From Valencia hispanica (lineage: Eukaryota > Chordata > Actinopteri > Cyprinodontiformes > Valenciidae), in NCBI GenBank assembly GCA_963556495.2, contig OY747721.1:31182349-31246348 (forward strand): a DNA stretch of 64,000 nucleotides, written 5' to 3'. Under the pieces are notes generated by a model. That model was not told the origin of the DNA. It worked only from the letters and a program-made list of their open reading frames with translations, and did no database searches. Made by a program: the position numbers and the translations under genes. Positions 23,816 to 35,900 of this stretch are shown here, piece after piece (the stretch's first letter is position 1; each line of letters opens with the position of its first letter).

Positions 23816-26099
23816 GGTAATAAATATTACACTAATGAAAATTGTGTTTCTTCTTATTCATTATTAGAAATATCAAAGGATGATTTTATTTATTTATTTA
23901 AAATTCAGACCAAATAGGAATAGCATGAACCACATGATATTGATTACACACAGACTTATGATTTCAAGCCTTTATTTATGTTAAATATCATGAGTTTCTG
24001 ATTATAACTAATAAAAACATGAAATCTGAGATAAGAATATTAAATGAGACAAATAAAAAATAGATGTTTATTAAATAATTATGGCCTTATTGAAAAGTAT
24101 GTTTAATACTTGCCAACAAGTTGTTCATTTCAAAAGGTACTTTTGATCTGAAAAATTAACCTCATCAGAACACATTTTAATATATTGAAAATGACTGTAA
24201 ATAAAATATTTAATATTTCATTATTTAAGGTCCATTAAAAATTAGAAATTTTAAAAGTGGGCATAGAACAATATTTCCTAAATCTAGTACTGAAGACCCA
24301 CATTTCTTCATTTTAGACTTGTCTCTGCCAGCACACATATTTCAAATGAATGCATTACCTCTTCAGCATGTAATCAAGTGCTTCAGAAGCTAGTAAATCA
24401 CCAATTCATTTAGGTTAGGTGTGTGACAAAGAGAAACAATAAAACATGCAGGACAGTGTACCCCAAGTGGGGCCTGAAGACTAGGGTTGAGAAATCTGGC
24501 CCCTGACAATTTGCCTATACTGAGCAAAGTGCAGGTCACTTGACACTGACAGAAAGCAAGGCAATTTTATTTCTATAGCACACTTTCAACAACAAGGTAA
24601 TTCAAGGTGCTTTCAAGGACAGAAAGGAAGCTAGAACAGTCTTCCACCATCAACATCATTGTAAGTAAAAAAACGATTCTCTAGGAAAACAGTCATTGGA
24701 TTATAAAAAGCTGTGAAACAAAAAATAAAAAGGCCATGATCTTGAATAAATTACAATGCATATCGTGCATCACAAAGATGGCTCGGTGGGGTCACAGCTG
24801 ACAGAAACCACACAAACACCACCTACAATCAAAGAATTAGAGACCAATAAGTTAAAATGATTTGATTGGGACCCTGAGCTGATATTTTAGTTTGGATTGG
24901 AACATTCTTTGCATTTTTCCTCTATTTTTGTTTTCTGTTGGGAACTCCCAACAGAAGATCTAATGCATTTGAAAAGATGTGGTTTTGGTATAAAAAATGG
25001 TTGCAAAACAGAGTACATCAGTTTACTGCACCTACAATGGACATACAATTGGAGCACCAGAGCAGGATAACAAAGCAATGGCAGATGGCAGCCTGCCTTC
25101 ATAAACAACATTTTTCTTCACATTATGACAATGGTTCAGTCCACATCCATCGGTCAAGACTTTATTCACAAAAAACTATTATTAGGGGTTATTTTTAAAC
25201 ACATTTTTGCACATATTGTCTGGTGAAATTATGGAAGGATGGATAAGATCAGCTGGTGGTTACAAAGTAAGCAAAGTAGTTTTGTACTATTGAGTAAATA
25301 ACTACAAATTCAAAGTCAGTTTATTCAAAAATCTGAAATATGGGTGAAATGCAAGGCAACAGAAATGCTAATTAAACATTAAAATGACAAAGATCCAAAG
25401 GTCAGATGCTCTCCCCTGTAGATGCCACTGATTGTACAATTGGAAGAACAAATGACAAAGCTTTCATCATTGACTATTAACACAGAGTGGGTTTCCATCA
25501 TTTCACTCCTGGTATCTTCATCTGCAAAATCTCTTCTTGTCTATTTAATTGCTCTCTCCAAACCTTCCACAACATTTGATATTTACTAAGATTAATGTTC
25601 TAAAAACAGAAATCTACCTACAGTTCCACAAAGAATGATGAGAATTAGTATGATAATGTAAGACAGATAAAACAACACAATATAAAGAAATAATTAAATC
25701 AGCTTTGCTAAGTGTAGTCGTAAAAAGACCTCTTAAAGGTCTATGGCAAATCTGCAAAAGAAGCTAGCCAAACTACCACAGACAAACGCCATTTGAATTA
25801 AAAGAAAACAAAAGACGTTTCTCCATACTACTTCACAAAAACTGTGACTGTTTTGCGCTCTCTCTTTTGCTGTGGCAATGCCCGTTCCCACATCAGGGGG
25901 GTGTGGGCTAGTGATGATAGCTGATGGGATGGGTGAGCGTTCTGTGACTGTGTTTATGTTGAAAAGCTTGCTTGTTTGGCAGATTCAGTATAGCAGCGTT
26001 CACACCTGATGTCTTTAACCAAAAGTCTCTGGATATATTTGAGGTTAGGAAAAATGAAACAAACCATTGTCAAGCCATTCACATACACTTTCATACCTA
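23816..26099. other. AT-rich intergenic sequence
   Basis: No gene is recognised. The block is AT-rich, and apart from the LINE tail at 24553-24625 no repeat family is recognised. The antiparallel open frames at 24887-25111 and 24938-25198 lack motifs. Confidence 0.45.
24553..24625 (-). repeat. LINE2/Maui-like 3' tail fragment
   Basis: The text 'aaggcaattttatttctata', 'gcacactttcaacaacaagg' and 'taattcaaggtgctttcaag' matches the 3' tail of the LINE copies at 34362-34450 (same orientation) and 56870-56938 (opposite strand). Only the extreme 3' end is present, the usual outcome of 5'-truncated insertion. Confidence 0.75.
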
Positions 26100-26215
26100 A
26101 GGGTGATTTAGAACCTCCAGTTATCTTAACATACATATTTTTGGCAGTGGTTGTAAACCAGAGTACCAGGAGAAAACCCATGTATGTGCAGGGAGAAGAT
26201 GGTCAACACTGACTC
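26100..26215 (+). repeat. Degenerate dispersed repeat fragment
   Basis: The phrases 'ccagagtaccaggagaaaac' and 'catgtatgtgcagggagaag' resemble the repeat at 40050-40280 and the one at 1590-1800. The class is uncertain. Confidence 0.45.
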
Positions 26216-26369
26216 TGGATAACACTGCTATCTGACAGCGAGAAGTTCATTAATTTGAACCTTAAGCCTTGACTGGAGATTCTGTTGTGGTTGTTCACTC
26301 TCTTTCAACATTGAGGCTTGACATAGACCTCATTTACATGACACAGTATGATATTCCAGTTATAATCCA

Positions 26370-27240
26370 TTAGGTTTAATATGATGTTGGGCCATCTTTT
26401 GCATCCATAACAGCTTTAATTCATTTAGGAAGGATTTCCACAGGTTTTAGGACTACATTAATGGTCATTTTTGACCATTCTTCCAGAAGCACATTTGTGA
26501 GGTCAGACTCTGATATTGGACGAAAAGGCCTCCACTCGAATACATCCCAGAGTTGTTTCAATTGGGTCAAGGTCTGGTCTCTGTGCTGACCAGTCAAGTT
26601 CTTCCACAGCAAATGTCTTCATCCTTGCCTCTATGGACCTTCCTTTGTGCACTAGTGCACAGAAATGTGGAAGTGGTCATACAAAAAACTATTACCACAG
26701 CTTTGAGAACATACTTTCCTAAATGCATTGCTAGAAAGTTAACAGCTCTTTTTATTGGAACTAATAGGGCAAACCCAACACCACAAAAACAGAATCACCT
26801 TTGCACAATGCAGTCAGGGTAGTGCCACTCTCCAAGCAACTGCCAAATCTTACCCATTGAGTTGTGGTTGAGGATGTAAGGTTTAGATGCAGTAGCTAAA
26901 CCATGGAAACCCCTTCAATTTACCATTTCTATGCTCTGTTTTTGAGCTGAATTGAAAATCACATGAAAAATAGATTCATGCTACTGACTCTGCAGAAAGT
27001 TTGTCATGTGCTTCAGCATCTGCTGACCCTGCTCTTTGATTTTATGCAGCCTACCATGTCATGGCTGAGTCGTTGTCATCCTCAATCACTTCCACTTTTC
27101 ATAATACATCCAATGACTTACTGTGGAATATTTCGTAACGAGGAAATTTCGATCTGACTTTTAACAGTGATAGCATTGTTTTTTGTTGTACACCCGTGGC
27201 CATGAAACCAAGTGAAACAGCTGAATGCAATAATTTTGTA
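26370..27240 (-). mobile_element. Degenerate widespread fish DNA repeat, class unassigned
   Basis: The block follows a familiar fish repeat in order: 'atgttgggccatcttttgca', 'ttgaccattcttccagaag', 'catttgtgaggtcagactc', 'ctatggaccttcctttgtgc', 'cacaatgcagtcagg', 'gactctgcagaaagtttg', 'tggaatatttcgtaacgagg', ending near 'acccgtggccatgaaacc'. It is assigned to an old transposon by its likeness to this high-copy family. The orientation is a guess. No coding potential was found, and the ends are not well defined. Confidence 0.55.
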
Positions 27241-30200
27241 AGGTGCCTTAATACCCTTGGTCAGATAAAGTATCTGACTATAGCAGTTGAGGAAACCCTT
27301 GCTGATCATAACTTCACAGAACTTAACTTTAAGAAACTATTCCTTTGGACTAGCAGAGAAGACATGTATTGCAGTGTCTTCACACCTTTGCAGAGAGTAA
27401 AAACTGTCTTGTCTCTGTTCAACAAACTAAACCCATACATAACAACACAAGTGTTTTTGTACTTCTGGAAGTGCTTCTGCAAAAGGTTGATATTGTTTAC
27501 AATCCAGGCTGCCAATTTTAAGGAGTCGGTTGGAGAGAAGCAGTGGGACGGTCGCATACCTAAGATATATTGTAGACAGATCACTCACACGTTGACTTAC
27601 TCTTTCAGCATGTTGTCTAGCACCTGCTGTCCTGAGCTGTGCCTCAGGTTGACATCTGAATTAAAATGGGGGATTGTAATACTGGTCAGTCCAGTCTGAA
27701 ACCTTTTTTACATTCATAGAAATCCACGGGTGCGAATCTGCATGACAAACTGACGGCTTCAATTCCCGCTCTCCAAACACACCAAAGAACAGGGGGAAAA
27801 ATACATCGTAATAAGTTTGGCTTTTCAATTTACACTAATGCTTGAGCCCATCAGAATTTAAATGAAAAATATGGGAGTGCAATCAAACTGAATAATATGA
27901 ATGCGAGAGAAGCTTAAATGTCAGAGGATAGATGTGATACTCTAACTCAGACTGAAGACACGGAACAAGATAATAATCAGTTGTTAACTTGAAAAGCACA
28001 AACATTTTATCACTTGTGTGATCTTCTTTTCTAGCAAACATGAACCAAAGCCAGAAAACCTTCATTTTAGGTATTTTGTTGTTCCCCGTTTGTCTTTGAC
28101 AGTGCTATCATTGAGAACATGCTTGTTAGTCTCAATGTTAAACAGACGTTTCCAGTTCATACTTCAGCATAGAGTCAATTCTTTGACATACAAAGAATTT
28201 AGTTCAGGCATTATTTTTTTTTCAAAGAGAAAAATCAATGTTACGGCCACTGCCTGTCCCTGTTGTGCTTGGAGCCAGCTCCCCGGACAGCTCCCGATCC
28301 AGCGCCGGTTTCTGCTTTCTTCCTCTGTTCAGCACCGTGGACAGCGACCAGCCTGCCAGGCTTTCTTATCCCTCCTCCTTCTTGTGCACGCTTAGCACAG
28401 GTGTTTCCAGTTGTACTGATGACTGATGAAACACTGTGGAGCATTACTGAGTTTTGTTCAAATCTCTTGATCCATGAAGTTCAAATTCTTGCCAGTGAAC
28501 CATTTGCTTCTTGCTTGCTTGCTTCTGGATGGTCAGCCTTAACCTATGTCCAGCGCTCCTCAGCACACCAGTCGAACAATCGGATGCAGAACGCAACGTG
28601 GGAGGAACACACTTTTTCTAGATCAGTACAAGATCATAAAGGCATAAAAATATACTCTCATTGAATACATGTTTATAAGTGTGTTGGTCTTATTCAAGGT
28701 ACCAAAGCTGGACTGCCATGTTATTCTCACAGTTCTGCAACAATGTTTTTTCGATGTTTTTAATGCAGCTCCCCCTGATTATTAGATTTTTTAATCTGTG
28801 TTTATTGTTTTATTTTTTTTGTTTTTGTACTTGATATCTAAACTTCTATTAGGTGATAAGTGAGCAAGCAATATACAGTAGGTATGTAAGCAAGCAAGCA
28901 CATTGGTCAGTCAGCCTGCCTGTCTGCCTGTCTTCTTGTCTGTCTGTCAGTCAAATTATAGACTCCTCTAGACCAATAAGGCTGTACTGTAGCATCTAGC
29001 ACCAAAGATCTTTGGAACACATCCTTTACACCTGTAAGTTGCAAAAGGGGTGTCCCCGTGGTACATGTTTAGTCTGCTCGGCTGCTCCGCTCAAGGTGGC
29101 AGCATGTTGGAGTAGCTCTGTTACTTTCGTTCTGCTTTTCTGGCAGAATTTGTTTTTCCTGGGACAACTGTTCTCACTGGTTTTGAATGCTGTGCAGCTG
29201 GAAGGATTTTTGCTGATACTTTTCTTTTTACTTTTGGACATGTGTAAAGATGCATAACCATGGCAACAAGGTGGTTTACAACTGGGAGCAGCTGATTAAC
29301 ATCACTAAATCTCAAATAATACCTAGAATGTAGCAACAAAACCCTGATGAGTTGAAAAGGGGATGCAATGGATACAGATAAGGGGGTAAGTGTCTTGCAC
29401 TTTTTCCATGTTTCTCTGTTCCAGGACTCAAGGCTCAAGTGTCAATTCCTACACAATCCTTCTAATTACTTTATTAGAACCAGGTGCACTGAAGACACAT
29501 CTTAAATTCGCAGGACACCAATCCTTGAGGACTTGAGTCTGACATCCATGCACCAGGGTAATGTTTCTGCTCCTCCTCCTCTGTCCTTCTGCTATGTTTA
29601 CCAACACTAACTTCTCTAAACATTGGTACATCAAGCAAATTAATCCAGCCTCTAAAATGAGTGGAAGCAAGAGTCAGATCTTACACAAAAAGAGCTTTCT
29701 GGCTAAGCAGTGTAGGTCTAAATAACTGTATCTGATTTTGACAATTATGTTGTTGTGATCGTTTAAAGCCAGAATCGATACATGTGATTGCTGACCTATT
29801 ATTTTAACTATGACAAACATAAATAAAAACATATACAGCATAAATATAAACCTGTAGACATTGTGGAATGTTTGGCTTTTTAAATAATTTTGAGCTACTG
29901 AAAATTTCATTGGTGTTTACTATTTGGAAAAGTCACCTGTTGGATTTTTAATTATCCTCTTTTCATAGGTAATTGACCGCTCTACAGAAGGTAGCAGTTC
30001 CTTTGAGGGCTCATATAACTAAAAAAGAAATAATGAACTTTTTTTGCAACAACGGAGAAGTGTAAAAGGCAAACGTCTCCGTCAATACGTGTACGTGTGA
30101 GTGTAATCTTGCTGACAGAGACGTATAAACTAGGTGTAAGTCCAAGAGTTAAACTAAGGACCAGATAGATAGTAAACAACACAACAACAATGACCTCAAG

Positions 30201-31829
30201 TGAGAAGGAAAAGTTAAGGGGGCAAGTAGCTCCCACAGGTGGAGAAAGCTGGACAGAATTTTACACACAACTCTTTTAACTTTATGATCCACAAACACAA
30301 ATCCCCAAATAACAGAACATTTCAATGTTGTCATATGAATGAAAGCATTAAAATGTCCACTGCCAGATATCTCAAGGAAAAGTGAGAAAAAAAGATGATT
30401 TTCATCACAGTGCTTCAAATGGTCTTAAATATTAAAAAATCAAAAACCTGATATAAATAAGTGCGACTTGAGTGTGGACTGAGATAATTATTGTCATTAT
30501 GAGCCCAGTAAGCTTCTAAAAAGCACAGAGAAGCTGCTATTACTATGGTTGACTGCTCAGAATGTGCCCTGCACAGCCGCTATCTCCCAGCAAGCAGGAC
30601 CTAACCCCAGTTATTTGGGATTGTAGACAGACATTTGTTTTATGACAGATGCCAGAGTCAGATAAACATTTAATTAGCAACTCGTCAGCTGTGTCAAAGC
30701 TAATTACTCCGTCCTCCAGCCAGAGCCAAAACCCAGCTCGCTCCTCTCGCAGTCATCCCGGTCAGGCAGCTCAGTCTGGTGGCTGCTGCAGGATGATGGG
30801 GGAGCTGGAGGCTGCGAGGGATCACGTACGGTATGGTCCAGCCTAACCACTCTAGCACTCCTCACTTTGTACAGTCTGAGCGCTGAAGAGTATGAGTTAG
30901 GCACAATTACAGGCTGAGACACCACTGTGCAATTTGTCAGCACATCTGTTGTGAAAATGAATGCCAGCAGCACTTTGGTTGTCACGGCAGCAAACCTCTC
31001 CGTCAGGAGTATGATGGGGATTTTAGGGTGGATAGTGCAAACACTGTCTGGTTGTCAAGTTGTTACTGGAAGGTGTGGGGGGAAACCAGACCACCCATGT
31101 AGCACCTCCGCTGGAACATGAGAAAACAGATGAGAAAACTTGGGCTAGCAGCAGGTGCGTGGGAAAAACACGTTTTTTAAAGGTAGGGTAGAGGCTTGGA
31201 GATGTAATGTTGTTCTGCATCACACCAGTTATGCACACGTGCTGCTGATGAAGGTTATTATTAATCAAAATTAACCCTTTGAGGGCCCTTCATTTTGTGC
31301 TCCATCTGTGTCCTTTGGACATAAATAGTGCTCTTTCACAGATTGCCATAGAAATCCTACGAACATATTTTTTTTGTGTTTTCTAGGAATGTCATTATTA
31401 CCTTCAGACCAAACAAATATTCATGAATGTTCCAAATATTTACAGTTTAAAGTAAAAACCTGCCTCCAATTATATTTTTAGAGACTGTATTAATAACAGG
31501 CGAACCTGTTATCTAAAGGCAAAGTGATAGGTTAGGAACGCACATAATAATGAAATCTTTAATCAGAGATTGGGCTTGATTAATCAGTACTTTTGGATCA
31601 TCTGAGCTTTTCAATTTAATTTAATCGTCCTTTCTAGGTATGCCAATAATTGTGGCCAGAATTGCTGAAGCAAGATATTTACATAAACTATTTACCACAT
31701 TTTCTCCTTATCTAAATTGAATGAGACTGAACATTTTCTGTTTTAGGTGTTTACCACTAATTTGTGATTGGAGTCATGTTTTTTTATTTTCTTCTCATTT
31801 AGAAGTGTACAGTACGTGCACAGTCCTCT
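27241..31829. other. Intergenic, no gene seen
   Basis: No exon with good splice sites and a recognisable product was found. The longest open frame (27196-27699 +, 167 residues) starts inside the repeat above and matches nothing I know. A tetranucleotide-like run of GCCTGTCT and TGTCTGTC units lies at about 28905-28950. A repeat-free block at 30540-30840 looks like a possible conserved noncoding element. Confidence 0.45.
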
Positions 31830-32100
31830 GTCGTGAGGAGCCAGTCGAAGTGGCTTGGGCACGGTTAGGATGCCTCCTAGACACCTCACCTCCCTGGAGA
31901 GGTGTTCAAGGCACATCCCACTTGGAGGAGACCCAGAGAAAGACCTAGGACACACTCTGGGGACTATGTCTCTCATCTGGCCTGGGAAGGCCTCAGAATT
32001 CCTAAGCTAAGTGGTTGGGGTGAGAGAAGTCTGGGCCTCGCTGCTTAGGCTGCTGCCTCAGCGATCCGACCCCAGATTCAGAGGAAGATAATGGATGGAC
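31830..32100 (+). repeat. Rex3/RTE-like LINE 3' end
   Basis: The phrases 'gtgaggagccagtcgaagtg', 'gaggtgttcaaggcacatcc', 'ctatgtctctcatctggcct', 'cttaggctgctgcctcagcg' and the end 'aagataatggatgga' match a very common fish non-LTR retroposon 3' end that finishes in GATG-type repeats. I believe this is Rex3. Only the tail is present, and stops interrupt the frame. Confidence 0.7.
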
Positions 32101-32119
32101 ATTACATATGTGAATCAAA

Positions 32120-32640
32120 ATTACTAAACCATGGGGTTATGTCAAGGGTTTGTAAACTTGATTCACAACAGTTTGAGTTAAATGCACAAAAGCACGAAGC
32201 CAAGATATCTGGAAAGGAATTGTGGATCTCCTCAAGCCTGGTTCAACCTTGGGGTACAATACCTACATGCTTAAAGGTGGCATGCTCTTCTGTTCAAACA
32301 ATAATAAGCAAATATGAACATCATGGGAATGTCTATGTCTCAGAGTTTATCATGTGTTCGTGTAATATATACAAATACACCCCAGAACAAAAGTAAAAGA
32401 TCTTGTGAAGATGCTGACTGAGGTTGGTAGGAGAGTGTCATTATCAACAGTGAATCGGCAGTGAAACAACTCCTTTGCTGATATAGACTGAAATGCCCAC
32501 TCAGGGAGGAAGAAGCATTATTTTGAAATCAATATAGAAAGCAAGATTACAGCTTTAAAATGCTCTCGGGGAATAAAACCTTCATGTTGGAGAGTTGTCA
32601 TATGGTGAGCACAGGATTTGCAGAAACACCCTTGCTAATG
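32120..32640 (+). mobile_element. Tc1 relic, 5' half of transposase region
   Basis: The text 'tatctggaaaggaattgtgg', 'tctgttcaaacaataataag', 'aaaagatcttgtgaagatgc' and 'tatcaacagtgaatcggcag' follows the DNA-binding half of a common fish Tc1 transposase, with many substitutions and indels. The catalytic half is not seen. It is dead and truncated. Confidence 0.65.
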
Positions 32641-33378
32641 GGTTAAAGTCTGTCCTTCAAATGACCACAAAACAGAGGTATCTAGATGAATGGCACATAC
32701 CCTGAGAGTAAAGCTGGATTTGAGTAATCTCCATGGTTATTGTTACCACTGAGCCTTGCTGTCACGTTATCACATTTCTCCAAAATTAGAACTCTGCTTG
32801 CTTAGATTTCATATACACTGTGAAATCTCTATACCATTCGCATTAGCTTTGCTGGACTGACCTGTAACCTAGCAACTGCTTGATATCTTATATCGCACAC
32901 AAGCAGGCCATTAAAGATACCCACTTTTTCATTCCAAGCATGAACACTTTAGTAGACCCACCCCCTCCCTCACGGTTTCACTCCGACAGCATCCACCTAG
33001 GAACACTCCAATTGCCATCCAGTAGAAAACATGAATCATCACTGTTTTTGAACCTTTGTAGAAAGGGGACTCATATGGTCAAACTTCTAAACAGCCTATA
33101 ATTATTGGCTTTGTGCAGCTCTTACAGATCTGGCCTTTATATCTCTCAGCAGGATGGTAGCGTGTCTGCCGAAGTGGCAGCAGAACCTCCTGTTCTAAAT
33201 TAAACTGAAACCATCATCTGAAACCTAATTGCAATTCTTTACTTTTCTGTGATATATATATATAAATATATATATAAATATACAATTAATTTCCTTTTTT
33301 CAAATTACAATTGGGACAAAACATGGAGAAAGAAATTGAAGCTTGGCAGATCAAGGTACAGTTACAAATGGAGACATG
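32641..33378. other. Intergenic, no gene seen
   Basis: Nothing coding is seen. An X-box-like motif lies at 32864-32876, and an AT dinucleotide run interrupted by AAATAT lies at 33251-33285. Confidence 0.45.
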
Positions 33379-34345
33379 GTATACAGTGTTGTGAAAAGTA
33401 TTTGCCCCTTCACAGATTTTTTTATTTTTTACTTAAATATTTCAGGCCATCCAGTAAATTCTAAAAGATAATCTAAAAATTGGCAAAATTTAGTTTTCAG
33501 ATTTTTCTTTCCTTACTGGACAAAAGCTATCCAAACCAACCTAGCCCTATGCAAGAAAGCAACTGCCCCCAAACCCAAAAACGAGTCATGCCACAAAAAC
33601 CCTAACCCTGTATAATTGGTTACTCTTTTTTGCCAAGAAGGTCAGGAACTGATGTACTTTTTAGAATTTTCAACAAGAGACTCATGGCCCCTGTAGTTAT
33701 AGAAAGTGGTCTAGGTTCTGAAGCAGTTTACCAGCACCAAACCATTTTTTTCTTTTATAAAATGCTGTCTTCTTGCCAGATGTAAAGGGACAAATCTCTT
33801 CCAAAAAGTTCCATGTTTACTTTTCCATCCACAGAATATTTTGGGGATAATCAAGGTGTTTCATAGTAAATCTCAGACAGGACTTTGTGTTCTTTTTGGC
33901 CAGGAGTGGTTCTCACCTTGGAGCTTGACAATGGATGCTATTTCTGCCTAGTATATAATGATAAACATCATGAGTAGGCCAGCTTAACTGAGGCCTGCAG
34001 TTCTTGTTTTGGGTTCTTTTGTAAACTCTTGGATGACATAGGTATGTCTGATGTGAATTTGGTGGGCCAGCTACTCCTAAAAAGGTTCAACACAGTTCCG
34101 TGTTTTTACTGTTTGTGGAAAAAGATCTCACTGTTGTTCAAACAAATGGAAGTCAACTGTCTCATCTGTTCTTGAATTCCTTCAGAATGAGTTGTGATGT
34201 ATTGCATTTTTTTTTTTTTTTTATCTACTTCATTTTATCAGTTTCATTTTAAGGTGCTTTTTTATTTCTACAGATCAGGCAGAAATCATACCTTGATGTG
34301 GCTACTGAAATTGAATAGTCAGGCAAAGAATGTGGTTAGATTTGG
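33379..34345. mobile_element. Degenerate nonautonomous Tc1-style transposon
   Basis: The left end reads TATACAGTGTTGTGAAAAGT, a TA followed by a Tc1-style CAGTG end. Interior phrases such as 'tgttctttttggccaggagt' and 'gcctgcagttcttgttttgg' are well known from a high-copy fish repeat. The right end seems to be lost where the LINE tail begins at about 34361. There is no coding frame. Confidence 0.6.
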
Positions 34346-34360
34346 TTAGTTGGTGATTTA

Positions 34361-35900
34361 ACAAGGCAAGGCAAGGCAAGGCTATTACATTTGTATAGCA
34401 CACTTTCAACATCAAGGTTTCAGGTAAGGTAATTCAAGGTGCTTTACATGATTAAGGGGTAAAATAAAAATAGTAATGAAACACAGACAAAGCATATTAA
34501 GTAAAAACAGTAATAAAGCAAGAAGCACACACAAAACATGATACATTAGAGCATCAAAGGCAGCTCTAAACAGATACGTTTTTAGTTGTGATTTAAAATA
34601 ACTAAGTGTTTCAGCAACTTTGCAGTTATCTGGAAGTTTGTTCCAGATTAGCAGAGCATAGAAACTGAAAGCTGCTCCTCCAGGTTTGGTTCTAATTCTA
34701 GGGATGTTGAGTAGACTGGAATTAGAGGACCTCAGTGGTCTGGGAGGTTGGTATAGTAACAGTAGATCTTCAACATACTTTGGTGCTAAGACATTCAATG
34801 ATTTATAAACTCGTAAAAGTATTTTAAATTATATTCTCTGAGCTACAGGGAGCCAGTGTAAGGACTTTAGAACTGGGGTGATCTGCTCTACTTTCCTGGT
34901 TCTAGTGAGGACATGAGCAGCAGCGTTCTGGATCAGCTGCAGCTGTCTAATTGACTTTTTAAGCAGACCTGTGAGAAGCTGTTGCAGTAATCAATCCGAT
35001 GAAAGATAAACACATGGATGAGTGTTTCGAGATGTTCTTCAGGTGATAGAAGGCTGACCTTGTTATTGCCTTTATGTGATCCTGGAGGTTCAGGTCTGAG
35101 TCCATTACTACACCTGCATTTCAGGCATAATCAGTGGTTTCTAGCTGTATAAACTGAAGCTGTGTGCTGACTCTTGATTGTTTCTCTTTAGGTCCAAAAG
35201 TAATTACTTCAGTTTTGTTTCTGTTCAGCTGGAGAAAGTTATGGCATATCCATTCATTTACTTAGGGTTTGGATAGGTTCAAAGTTACCTGGTGACACCA
35301 TAATGTAGAGCTGAATATCATCTGCATAGTTATGGTAGCTAATCTTATTGTTTGTTATGATCTGGGCTAGTGGGAGCTTGTAGATATTAAATAAGAAGGG
35401 CCCCAGGATGGATCCCTGGGGCACCCCACATGTAATTTCTGTTTGTTCTGATGAAAAGTTTCCTATTGAAACAAAGAAGTCGCTGTTCTTTAGGTAAGAC
35501 TCAAACCAGCCAAGTACTGTACCATAGAGTCCAACCCAGCTCTCCAGTCGTTCCAATAGTATATCATGATCAACAGTGTCAAATGCTGCACTGAGGTCCA
35601 ACAGAACCAGTGGTTCTACCACAGTCTGTATGTTATTGAAAACTTTGACGAGGGCAGTCAAAGTGCTGTGGTGAGCACGGAAACCAGACTGAAAAACATC
35701 AAAGCGGTTGGTCATTGTTGGGAAGCTATTTAACTGCTGAAACACGGCTTTTTCAATAATTTTACTGATGAATGGAAGATTGGAAATTGGCTTGTAGTTC
35801 TGCATTAGCATGTTGTCCAGATTATTTTTTTTTTAGCAGTGGTTTAATAACTGCCATTTTTAATGCCTGGGGGAACACACCTTACAGGAGGGATGAGTTC
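34361..35900 (-). mobile_element. 5'-truncated LINE2/Maui-like retrotransposon
   Basis: The minus strand encodes reverse transcriptase at 35811-35254: NYKPISNLPFISKIIEKAVF, QSGFRAHHSTLTALVKVFNN, LLDLSAAFDTVDHDILLERL, GVPQGSILGPFLFNIY and the catalytic YADD box (YHNYADDIQLYIM). A further open part at 34798-34412 holds the C-terminal ORF2 region (LLLYQPPRPLRSS, IWNKLPDNCKVAETLSYFKS). The frame is broken between them, so the copy is inactive. The 3' tail ends in a GGCAAG-type run (read as 'aaggcaaggcaaggc' on +) at about 34362-34380. No endonuclease domain remains. Confidence 0.9.

Noticed and set aside
27196..27699. A 167-residue open frame on +
   Set aside because: It begins in a degenerate repeat, matches nothing I know, has no splice-site support and a long antisense open frame overlaps it.
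28860..28960. Short repeated units considered as a CRISPR-like array
   Set aside because: They are simple GCAA and TGTC/GCCTGTCT runs without spacers, in a vertebrate genome.
29250..29265. ATAACCATGGCAAC considered as an X-box
   Set aside because: The first half-site lacks the required GT, so it is only a partial match.
30649..30846. A 65-residue open frame considered as a small gene
   Set aside because: No homolog is recognised and no Kozak or splice context stands out. The region is better treated as possible conserved noncoding DNA.
35254..35811. Reverse transcriptase frame considered as a host gene or retroviral copy
   Set aside because: The motifs and the 3' tail with GGCAAG-type repeats are those of a LINE2/Maui-like non-LTR element. 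No LTR, gag, protease or envelope is present.
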